Positions 54,127 through 61,647 of a stretch of 64,000 bases of DNA are shown in pieces. The DNA is from JAIXWP01 sp964428835. Its GTDB lineage: Bacteria; Bacteroidota; Bacteroidia; Flavobacteriales_D; Sanyastnellaceae. The first letter of the stretch is position 1; the number at the start of each line of letters is the position of its first letter. Under the pieces are notes generated by a model. It saw only the letters and a program-made list of their open reading frames with translations. It had not been told where the DNA came from and did not search any database. Where the stretch lies: contig CAYRZQ010000007.1 in NCBI GenBank assembly GCA_964428835.1, forward strand, positions 38,783 through 102,782, given 5' to 3'. Position numbers and translations under genes: made by a program.

Positions 54127-55197
54127 ATGTCAGCAAATACATTTGGTCACCTTTTTCGCGTCACCACTTTTGGTGAATCTCATGGACCAGCCATTGGCGG
54201 AGTAATTGACGGCTGCCCAGCAGGACTGCCGATTGATCTCGCCTTCATTGCCTCCGAAATGCGCCGCCGTAAGCCCGGACAAAGTTCCATCACCACTCCA
54301 CGCGTCGAAGACGACGAAGTGGAAATCCTCTCGGGCGTATTCGAAGGCCGTTCTACAGGAACTCCGATTGGTTTTTTGATAAAAAATAAAGATCACAAAT
54401 CTGGCGACTATGATGCCCTCAAAGATGTATTTCGCCCAGGACACGCCGACTTTACTTACAACGCCAAATATGGCATACGCGATCACCGCGGTAGCGGCCG
54501 AGCCTCGGCACGCGAAACGGCAGCCCGCGTATTTGCCGGAGCAATAGCGAAATTGTTTTTATTACAAAAAGGCATTTCCGTAAGCGCCTATGTACACTCC
54601 GTGCATGAAATAGCCATTGAAAAGCCAATTGAAACACTCGACCTATCTCTTACCGAACAATCCATCGTACGCTGTCCTGACGCTGAAACGGCCGAAAAGA
54701 TGATTGCACTAATTGAAAAAATGCGCGATGAAGGCGACTCTGTCGGCGGCACCATCGTTTGCGTGTGCAAAGGCGTGCCAGCCGGATTGGGCGAACCGGT
54801 ATTCGATAAACTCCACGCCCAACTTGGACACGCCATCCTCAGCATCAATGCGGTAAAGGGATTTGAAATCGGAGATGGCTTCGCTTCCACATTGCGCAAA
54901 GGCAGCGAAAACAATGATAGCATCAGAAATGGAATTGCCAGCAATCACGACGGAGGCATTCAGGGCGGCATTAGTAATGGAAAAGATATCATTTTCAAAG
55001 CTGCCTTCAAGCCCGTTTCCACGATTTCAAAGCAACAAACCACCACAGATATTGTAGGAAATACAATAAGTCTCGAAGCCAAAGGGCGCCACGATCCGTG
55101 CGTATTGCCACGGGCCGTACCCATCGTAGAAGCAATGGCTGCATTGGTAATTATGGATAATTATCTTTTGAATAAAGTTCAAAAGGAAACTATTTAA
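54127..55197 (+). CDS. aroC: Chorismate synthase
   Basis: 356 residues, close to the usual length. The three family signatures are visible: GESHGPAIGGVIDGCPAG (about 16-33), GSGRASARETAARV (about 122-135) and RHDPCVLPRAVPIVEAM near 317-335. It converts EPSP to chorismate in the shikimate pathway with reduced FMN. The gene is followed 29 bases later by the AsmA-like gene. Its own promoter box lies 4 bases before the ATG, which predicts a leaderless mRNA. Confidence 0.97.
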   Translation: MSANTFGHLFRVTTFGESHGPAIGGVIDGCPAGLPIDLAFIASEMRRRKPGQSSITTPRVEDDEVEILSGVFEGRSTGTPIGFLIKNKDHKSGDYDALKDVFRPGHADFTYNAKYGIRDHRGSGRASARETAARVFAGAIAKLFLLQKGISVSAYVHSVHEIAIEKPIETLDLSLTEQSIVRCPDAETAEKMIALIEKMRDEGDSVGGTIVCVCKGVPAGLGEPVFDKLHAQLGHAILSINAVKGFEIGDGFASTLRKGSENNDSIRNGIASNHDGGIQGGISNGKDIIFKAAFKPVSTISKQQTTTDIVGNTISLEAKGRHDPCVLPRAVPIVEAMAALVIMDNYLLNKVQKETI

Positions 55198-55199
55198 AG

Positions 55200-55207
55200 T
55201 ATTTTTG
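55200..55207 (+). promoter_or_regulatory. -7 box before the AsmA-like gene
   Basis: TATTTTTG fits TAnnTTTG; it begins just after the aroC stop and is 19 bases before the ATG at 55227. Confidence 0.4.
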
Positions 55208-55226
55208 AAGCGTCCACAAAACGCTC

Positions 55227-58094
55227 ATGAAAAAAATACTCAAATACACAGGAATTACCCTTGGTGTAATTTTCCTCTTGTTGCTCATCGCTCCATTCTT
55301 GTTCAAAGGAAAAATTGTTGACGCTGTAAAGCAAGCGGCCAACGATAATCTCAATGCAACCGTCAACTTCGACGATGTGAGCCTTTCACTGATTCGCAAT
55401 TTCCCCAACTTGCGACTCACCATCGAAAACCTCACTGTAACCAATCATGCCCCTTTTGATAGCGTGCAACTCGCTAAAATCGGAGACCTCATCGCTGTCG
55501 TAGATATCATGTCCGTTTTTGGCGATGAAATTCAGGTTAGAAAAATCGGTATCGTCGATCCGTCTTTCGATGTCCGCGTGCTTGCCGATGGTACTGCAAA
55601 CTATGATATCGCAAAAGAGGACACCACCGCCGCGGTAGAAGAAACTCCCGCCGATACAGCTGCTTCCACATTTAAAATGAAACTAAAAGAGTACTACATC
55701 GAAAACGGCAACATCCGTTATGAAGATAAAACGATGCCGATGCTCATGGAAATCATCGCACTGAACCACTCAGGAACAGGTGATTTTACCCAAGATATTT
55801 TCACACTTCCAACAACTACGACCGCCGAAAAAATCAATTTCAACTACGACGGTGTGCAATACATGAATGAGGCAAAAGCGCAAATCGATATGAAGTTGGA
55901 GATGGATATGAAAAAAATGAAATTTACCATTTCTGAAAATAAAATTCTCTTGAATGCACTCGAACTCGCTGCCAACGGATGGGTCGAAATGCCAGAAGAA
56001 GACATCGACATGGACTTCAGTTTTGCTGCTACAAAAACAGATTTCAAAAACCTCTTGTCTATGGTTCCCGCGGCATTCGCCAAAGACCTTAACGGCGTAG
56101 ATGTTGGTGGAAAAATGGGATTGGAAGGATATGTGCGTGGCACTTATAATGAAGAAAGTCTGCCAGGTGTAGGCTTGGATATTCTTGTAGAAAATGGTCG
56201 ATTCAAATATCCTGATTTACCAAAAAGTGTAGATAATATTCAAATCAAAACATCCATCAAAGCCGACTTGAATGTGATGGACAATACCACTGTTGACGTT
56301 TCTAAATTTCATTTAGAAATGGCGCAAAACCCAGTGGATATGACGCTGAAACTGCGCACTCCTGAAAGCGATCCTGATATCGACTTCAACTGTAAAGCAT
56401 TCGTGAATTTGGATAATTTGAAAGAATTCATCCCGCTTGAAAACAATGATGAAGTACACGGTCAAATCAATATTGACGCTGCGCTAAAAGGTAGAATGAG
56501 TAGTGTAGAAAAAGAGCAATACGATCAATTCTATGCAAAAGGAATGATTGATATCAAAAATGTGCTCTTCAAGAGTGACTCTCTCCCCTATGATGTGCAA
56601 GTGAATCAAGCTACTTTCAATATCACTCCCGCTTACTTGGACATGCCAACTTTCGATAGTAAGATTGGAAGAAGTGATTTGAAAGCAAATGGAAAAGTAA
56701 CAGATTACCTCGCCTACGCATTGCGCGATTCTCTTCTCATTGGTTCATTCAATGTTAGCTCTAATCTTCTCGACTTAAATGAATTTATGTCGGAAGAAGA
56801 AGCGCCTGCATCAACCGAGAAACCTGCTGAAGGTGGCGCTGCGCCAGCCACAGATGAAGCACTAGCCCCTATTGAATTGCCAGGCAACATTGATTTCAAT
56901 CTCAATGCTTCTTTTGCCAAAATGATTTATGACAAAACAGAAATCACAAACGTAAAAGGTGGAATTGGTTTAAAAGATAAAATCGCAAGTCTCAAAAATC
57001 TCAGCATGAATGTGCTCGAAGGAACAGTATTGATGGGTGGAAATTACAACGCTCAAAATCTTGAGTTACCAAAGATGGATTTCTTGTTTGACATCAAAGA
57101 CATGAACATCAATAAGGCAGCAGCAGAATTTAACACCATTGATAAACTCGCTCCGATTGCGAAGTCGTGTACTGGAAAATTCAGCACCAAGATGAACATC
57201 AAATCTGACCTCGGTCAAGACATGATGCCTATCAACCCAACAGTAAACGGCAAAGGAACATTATCTACGAAAGGCGTGCAGATCAAGGATTTCGCACCGC
57301 TCGTGAAACTTGCTGAAAAAATAAATTTGGATAAATTCAAAAATCCAAAACTCTCTGACGTGAATGTGGCATTCAAACTTGTTGACGGAGTTGTGAATGT
57401 CGATCCATTCACCGTGAAGATTGATGACGTGCCTGCAAAAGTTTACGGTTCGACCACCCTCGATCAAGTGATCGATTACAATGTAGAGATGGATATTCCT
57501 TTTGAAAAATTCCCGAGTAATGTGGTCAACAAAGCGGGAAGTTTTATTGGTGATTTGAATAAAAAATTGGGCACCAACGTGAGCATCGGAAACAAAGTAA
57601 ATGTGATCGCGCGCATCACCGGAACCATCACCGATCCAAAGATTGGAGTGACCAGCAAAGCCCTTGGAGAAAGCGCAGTGAAAGACCTCAAGCAGCAAGT
57701 AGTAGAAGAAGTTAAAAAAGAAATTAAAGAGCAAGTCACGAATTTGAAAAATGAAGCATTGGAAAAAGCCATTGCCGAAAAACAAAGACTCGTAGCGGAA
57801 GCACAAAAGCAAGCAGACCGCGCCAAAGCAGAAGCACAGCAAGCCGCGCAACAAGCGAAAGATGCAGCATACAAACTCGCCTCCGACACCGAAAAATCTG
57901 CAAAGAATCCATTAGAAAAAGCGGGTAAAAAAATCGCCGCAGATAAGATCCGTAAGGAAGCCGACGAAGCTTACAACAAAGCCATTGCCGAGGCCAACAA
58001 GCGCGCAGACAAACTCGTGACCGACGCCAACGCTAAAGGTGACAAGCTCATCCAAGACGCAAACGCCGCCGGGGAGAAGCAGATAAATAAGTAG
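55227..58094 (+). CDS. AsmA-like outer-membrane biogenesis protein
   Basis: 955 residues. One N-terminal membrane helix (ILKYTGITLGVIFLLLLIAPFLF), then the AsmA opening: VNFDDVSLSLIRNFPNLRLTIENLTVTN. A long beta-rich, repetitive region (to about residue 800) with AsmA_2-type motifs (MDMKKMKFTISENK, PINPTVNGKGTLSTKGVQIKD) follows, and the end (about 815-955) is a highly charged Ala/Lys/Glu/Gln helix, likely a coiled coil. AsmA-type proteins bridge the periplasm and help move lipids or keep the outer membrane in order. The coiled-coil tail is unusual for the family. It may follow aroC in the same transcript. Confidence 0.88.
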   Translation: MKKILKYTGITLGVIFLLLLIAPFLFKGKIVDAVKQAANDNLNATVNFDDVSLSLIRNFPNLRLTIENLTVTNHAPFDSVQLAKIGDLIAVVDIMSVFGDEIQVRKIGIVDPSFDVRVLADGTANYDIAKEDTTAAVEETPADTAASTFKMKLKEYYIENGNIRYEDKTMPMLMEIIALNHSGTGDFTQDIFTLPTTTTAEKINFNYDGVQYMNEAKAQIDMKLEMDMKKMKFTISENKILLNALELAANGWVEMPEEDIDMDFSFAATKTDFKNLLSMVPAAFAKDLNGVDVGGKMGLEGYVRGTYNEESLPGVGLDILVENGRFKYPDLPKSVDNIQIKTSIKADLNVMDNTTVDVSKFHLEMAQNPVDMTLKLRTPESDPDIDFNCKAFVNLDNLKEFIPLENNDEVHGQINIDAALKGRMSSVEKEQYDQFYAKGMIDIKNVLFKSDSLPYDVQVNQATFNITPAYLDMPTFDSKIGRSDLKANGKVTDYLAYALRDSLLIGSFNVSSNLLDLNEFMSEEEAPASTEKPAEGGAAPATDEALAPIELPGNIDFNLNASFAKMIYDKTEITNVKGGIGLKDKIASLKNLSMNVLEGTVLMGGNYNAQNLELPKMDFLFDIKDMNINKAAAEFNTIDKLAPIAKSCTGKFSTKMNIKSDLGQDMMPINPTVNGKGTLSTKGVQIKDFAPLVKLAEKINLDKFKNPKLSDVNVAFKLVDGVVNVDPFTVKIDDVPAKVYGSTTLDQVIDYNVEMDIPFEKFPSNVVNKAGSFIGDLNKKLGTNVSIGNKVNVIARITGTITDPKIGVTSKALGESAVKDLKQQVVEEVKKEIKEQVTNLKNEALEKAIAEKQRLVAEAQKQADRAKAEAQQAAQQAKDAAYKLASDTEKSAKNPLEKAGKKIAADKIRKEADEAYNKAIAEANKRADKLVTDANAKGDKLIQDANAAGEKQINK

Positions 58095-58109
58095 GGCGAG
58101 GGGCGAAGG

Positions 58110-58133
58110 GAACGAGAACGAGAACGAGAACGA
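58110..58133 (+). repeat. Hexamer tandem repeat (GAACGA x4)
   Basis: Four perfect copies of GAACGA in tandem start 15 bases past the AsmA-like stop. No role is known. An 18-bp palindrome and similar EcoRI-like (GAATTC) runs follow directly. Confidence 0.9.
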
Positions 58134-58142
58134 GAGATTCTG

Positions 58143-58160
58143 AATTCTGAATTCAGAATT
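58143..58160. repeat. Perfect 18-bp palindrome
   Basis: AATTCTGAATTCAGAATT reads the same on both strands. It lies between the AsmA-like and the small T9SS genes, following the hexamer repeat. It lacks a T-run, so it is not a normal terminator; a protein-binding or cruciform site is possible. Confidence 0.8.
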
Positions 58161-58207
58161 GCGAATTATTTCTTATTTTGCCGTCATATATTGAAAAATA
58201 TAAGACT

Positions 58208-59113
58208 ATGAAAACACTCCTTACTCTTTTGCTTTTTGTTATCGTAAACTCAACCTTTGCTCAATCAGATCCGATGCCGATACCTTTGAATAGTGTATGG
58301 TTGATGGAATGGCGTAATCCATTTATGCCTTGGCTTGTGGGGACTAATGCTTATCGAATAAATGGAACGGTGACTGTAAATGACACCAGTTATTATCAAA
58401 TCGAATATTTTGACTATTGTGAAGGTAAAACAACTGTCGGGTCAAGCGGACTTATAAGAGAGGAGGCAGGAAAATGGTATTATCGTTACAACATTGAAGG
58501 TTCAGAATTATTACGCTACGACTTTACTCTTGAGGTTGGGGAGAGTATTACTCTGGAGTCTTGCTTCGAAGCTTTTGAGGATCCTTTCCTACTGACAGTT
58601 ATATCAATAGAAGAAATCACAATGTACGATGGTTCGACACGGCGAATGTGGACATTGGAGTATGATGAGACTTCTGAAATGGCTCAAAATATTGAAGTGT
58701 GGATTGAAGGTATTGGAAACGTTTCGACAGGCCCATTCGAACCATTGAGTATGACATGCATAGACTTGGATCAATGGCTGCGCTGCTTCCTTGAAGATGA
58801 TCAAAAAATATTTCCTACACAAGATTTTCTTGAGGGCACCGACTGCTGCAATATACTTTCTGTAACTGAGCTTCCAAAAGCATCTTTCATTACATTATTT
58901 CCCAACCCAACCTCAAATGAACTAATAATTGAAAGTGATGCCCAGATGGCGCTCATCACAATTTCCGATCTCTCAGGAAGATTGATTCACTCAGTAAATC
59001 CCATGTCAAATTTCATCCAATTGACCACCACCCCACTCCCAGCCGGAGTTTACATCCTTACCGCCACCTCCGAAAATGGTCTAGTTGAAACACAAAAGTT
59101 CATCAAAGAATAA
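58208..59113 (+). CDS. Small protein of unknown function with T9SS type A C-terminus
   Basis: About 301 residues; the start at 58208 gives a clean signal peptide (MKTLLTLLLFVIVNSTFAQ) where the longer alternative does not. The mature part has aromatic-rich segments (WLMEWRNPFMPWLVGTN) and acidic patches, with no recognised domain. The end (LFPNPTSNELIIESDAQM ... GVYILTATSENGLVETQKFIKE) is a T9SS type A sorting domain. Expected to be secreted or surface-bound. It sits alone between repeat-rich intergenic stretches. Confidence 0.85.
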   Translation: MKTLLTLLLFVIVNSTFAQSDPMPIPLNSVWLMEWRNPFMPWLVGTNAYRINGTVTVNDTSYYQIEYFDYCEGKTTVGSSGLIREEAGKWYYRYNIEGSELLRYDFTLEVGESITLESCFEAFEDPFLLTVISIEEITMYDGSTRRMWTLEYDETSEMAQNIEVWIEGIGNVSTGPFEPLSMTCIDLDQWLRCFLEDDQKIFPTQDFLEGTDCCNILSVTELPKASFITLFPNPTSNELIIESDAQMALITISDLSGRLIHSVNPMSNFIQLTTTPLPAGVYILTATSENGLVETQKFIKE

Positions 59114-59129
59114 ATCCCCCCAAACAACT

Positions 59130-59246
59130 CAGTCCCTCCGTCACTCCGTCACTCCGTCACTAGTCGCTTAGTCGCTAGTAACTAGTCGCTCAGTCACTTC
59201 GTCCCTCCGTAACTCCGTCCTTCCGTCCCTCAGTCGCTCCGTCCCT
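59130..59246. repeat. Octamer-type repeat array
   Basis: About 15 units of 7-8 bases with consensus [CT][CA]GTC[ACG]CT run head to tail, for example CCGTCACT three times, then TAGTCGCT and CAGTCGCT. They fill the gap between the small T9SS gene and ftcD and touch the ftcD stop codon. Similar units in the reverse orientation occur at 63263-63295. The role is unknown. Confidence 0.85.
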
Positions 59247-60918
59247 ACTTCCCTATCTTGTTGCGAACATCCGCTTCGATTTTTTCCGCTTTTTCTTCGA
59301 GTTGTGTGGCTTTGGCGAGGAGAGGTTCGGTGAAGGATTTGTCTTTTATTCCACCGGCATTGATGCGCACATTCATCACGGCGCCCAACACTGCAGCACG
59401 CGCGCAGAGAATGCCTACACCCGCATCCGTAATGGAATTCGGATTGCCAATTTCCACCATGCGCTGCATCACTTGCATGCTCTCCAATGCGAGCTCTGCG
59501 GTGCGGTATGGAATTTCCATCGCGTACTTCGATGCGTCTTCTATCGCTTTCGAACGAATGGCTTTTTCTTCATCGGTTCCCTTCGGCAAACCAAACGACT
59601 CCATGATTTTATTAAATGCGCGTGTGTCTTCATCCACGAGCGCCATCAATTGTTGCTGATAATAAACACCCTTCTCAGCCCACTCTGAAAACTCTTCCCA
59701 ACGATCGTCCCAACCGCGTTTGTGTGATGATAAATTGGCTACCATCGCTCCCAATGATGCGCCTAAGGCTCCAACATAAGCGCTGATACTTCCTCCACCT
59801 GGTGCAGGCGATTCACTTGCTGTTTCGTCTGCAAAGGCGCGCAATGTCATGTCCACCAAACGCTTGCCGCCCCCCATCTTTTTTTCGATGATATATTCAA
59901 TGACTTTGTCTTCTGCATTGAACGGTGCGAGATCATCCAAGCCAAGCGACTTGACAGCAATTTTGATTTTTTCTTTTTCAGATATTCCGAGCGAACGTTG
60001 TTGTTTTTTCAAAAAATAATCCGCTGCATCGAGCAAGGATTGCTTGGGTATCAAACCTACCAACTCTGAACCTGTGACGCGAATGCCGCGCTCATCGGCC
60101 TTTCTCACCGCTTCTTCAAACGCAACGTGTACAGGAGTGATATTGATATTGGTCAGATTGAGCGACAATTGTGCAATGCCATATTCTTCAATAAACCATC
60201 CAATTCCCTTCACCGATTTCAAGGTGCCGGGTATGCGCTTGGGTTCACCGTTTGCATCCAACACAGGTTTACCGTTCTCTTGCACCACGCGGCCCGCCTC
60301 ACGAATATCGAAGGCAATTGCATTTGCTCTGCGTGTTGACGTGGTATTGAGGTTGACATTATAAGCCACTAAAAAATCGCGCGCACCAATGGTGGTGATT
60401 CCAGATTTTCTTACGTCTTCATTAATGGTATTGGGTCCAAAGTCTGGCTTCCATTCAGCCGTGGTGATTTTTTCCAAAGCCTCATACTCTCCCTTGCGGC
60501 AGTTGGCGAGGTTGCGGCGCTCTTCATTGGTCGCAGCATACTCATAAAAATATCCCGGTATTCCCAATTCCTTTCCAACACGATCTCCCAATTGACGTGC
60601 ATATTGCGCGCATTCTTCCACTGTCACTCCAGCGATTGGCACGAGCGGACAAACATCCGTAGCACCCTGACGTGGATGTTCACCTTTGTGTGTGCGCATG
60701 TCGATGAGTTGCGCCGCTTTTTTGATCAAACGAAACGCTGCTTCCACCACTTGTTCTGGTTCGCCAGCAAAAGTGATCACCGTGCGATTGGTTGATGCGC
60801 CCGGATCAACATCCAAGAGCATTACGCCTTCTACGGTTTCTACCTCTGAGGCAATCGCCTGAATTTTCGCCTTATCACGCCCCTCTGATATATTGGGCAC
60901 ACACTCAATAATTCTCAT
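59245..60918 (-). CDS. ftcD: Bifunctional formimidoyltransferase-cyclodeaminase
   Basis: 557 residues. The formiminotransferase part opens MRIIECVPNISEGRD and carries the catalytic His in KGEHPRQGATDVCPLVPIAG (about 79-98). The cyclodeaminase part (about 350-557) is seen in ADETASESPAPGGGSISAYVGALGASLGAMVANLSS. It transfers the formimino group of formiminoglutamate to tetrahydrofolate and then makes methenyl-THF with release of ammonia, the last step of histidine breakdown in this route. It pairs functionally with HutI. Its stop is immediately next to an octamer repeat array. Confidence 0.95.
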   Translation of the reverse strand: MRIIECVPNISEGRDKAKIQAIASEVETVEGVMLLDVDPGASTNRTVITFAGEPEQVVEAAFRLIKKAAQLIDMRTHKGEHPRQGATDVCPLVPIAGVTVEECAQYARQLGDRVGKELGIPGYFYEYAATNEERRNLANCRKGEYEALEKITTAEWKPDFGPNTINEDVRKSGITTIGARDFLVAYNVNLNTTSTRRANAIAFDIREAGRVVQENGKPVLDANGEPKRIPGTLKSVKGIGWFIEEYGIAQLSLNLTNINITPVHVAFEEAVRKADERGIRVTGSELVGLIPKQSLLDAADYFLKKQQRSLGISEKEKIKIAVKSLGLDDLAPFNAEDKVIEYIIEKKMGGGKRLVDMTLRAFADETASESPAPGGGSISAYVGALGASLGAMVANLSSHKRGWDDRWEEFSEWAEKGVYYQQQLMALVDEDTRAFNKIMESFGLPKGTDEEKAIRSKAIEDASKYAMEIPYRTAELALESMQVMQRMVEIGNPNSITDAGVGILCARAAVLGAVMNVRINAGGIKDKSFTEPLLAKATQLEEKAEKIEADVRNKIGK

Positions 60919-60978
60919 GCAATATTAATTTATGGGGCGAAGGTCGTAACACTCGAACAATTACCCAATTTTTTCATC

Positions 60979-60986
60979 TAATTTTG
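60979..60986 (+). promoter_or_regulatory. -7 box for the lipoprotein at 61009
   Basis: TAATTTTG fits TAnnTTTG; the ATG is 22 bases downstream at 61009. Confidence 0.5.
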
Positions 60987-61008
60987 ACGCTCACAGAACA
61001 GATTCAAA

Positions 61009-61527
61009 ATGAAAAAAGTACTCTTCTCAATCTTTATAGCGATCTTTCTCTTTGCTTGCAAAGACTCAAAAACCGCAACACAAAATGGCGCCGATGCAGC
61101 AGCGAACAAAACTTCAACAAGTTCTGAACAAAGTGTACAAAACACACCTAGTCAAAATCAATCCTCAGCGAATTCTTATCGCACTAAAGAAGTTATTTTT
61201 TATACTATCAGTACCGATGAATTAGCTGCCATCGCTGAGTCCCAAGGTGAGGAATCGCCTGAAATCACCATGATAGATGAATTTGACGCCATGACTAATG
61301 AATTCATGGAATCTCCTGGACTCGCGGGTTTGGAAATTAAAGTTCTAGACACAAAAAGATTCACCGTACCCTACGGGAATCAGCAGATTATTATTGAGCG
61401 AAATTCAACAGATAATCAATTTGGAGTGGTATTCAACGACGGCGTGCAGGCTCCTAAAGTCATCAAAGGATTGCGCTCGGTTGACGAATACCGTAAAGTG
61501 GCCGCTGAATTTTTTGGAACGAAATAA
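61009..61527 (+). CDS. Putative lipoprotein of unknown function
   Basis: 172 residues with a lipoprotein signal (KKVLFSIFIAIFLFAC, Cys about residue 17) followed by a long N/S/T/Q-rich linker (about 18-55). The mature domain (EVIFYTISTDELAAIAESQG ... DEYRKVAAEFFGTK) is not recognised. No enzyme motif is seen. It is probably anchored in the outer membrane. It precedes pckA but a separate promoter for pckA makes cotranscription unlikely. Confidence 0.75.
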   Translation: MKKVLFSIFIAIFLFACKDSKTATQNGADAAANKTSTSSEQSVQNTPSQNQSSANSYRTKEVIFYTISTDELAAIAESQGEESPEITMIDEFDAMTNEFMESPGLAGLEIKVLDTKRFTVPYGNQQIIIERNSTDNQFGVVFNDGVQAPKVIKGLRSVDEYRKVAAEFFGTK

Positions 61528-61600
61528 CAATAAAACAGAACGTTTTTAGTTGCACGCAACTTGCGATAAAAATCAGTTATATTTTAATGCATCTCGTGCT

Positions 61601-61608
61601 TACCTTTG
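61601..61608 (+). promoter_or_regulatory. -7 box for pckA
   Basis: TACCTTTG fits TAnnTTTG and lies 39 bases before the ATG at 61648. It rules out an upstream alternative start near 61606 as a translation start. Confidence 0.6.
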
Positions 61609-61647
61609 CAACTCGAACTCAATGACAGTCGAACCAAACAAAAACAG

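Noticed and set aside
57261..57854. A 197-residue open frame on the minus strand within the AsmA-like gene
   Set aside because: It is opposite to a coding region with a clear AsmA family match; the antisense frame has no start context and no family features.
59130..59246. CRISPR array
   Set aside because: The repeats are only 7-8 bases with no unique spacers and no cas genes are near.
61606..61647. An upstream in-frame start of pckA
   Set aside because: It begins inside the promoter box, and the protein aligns normally from the ATG at 61648.
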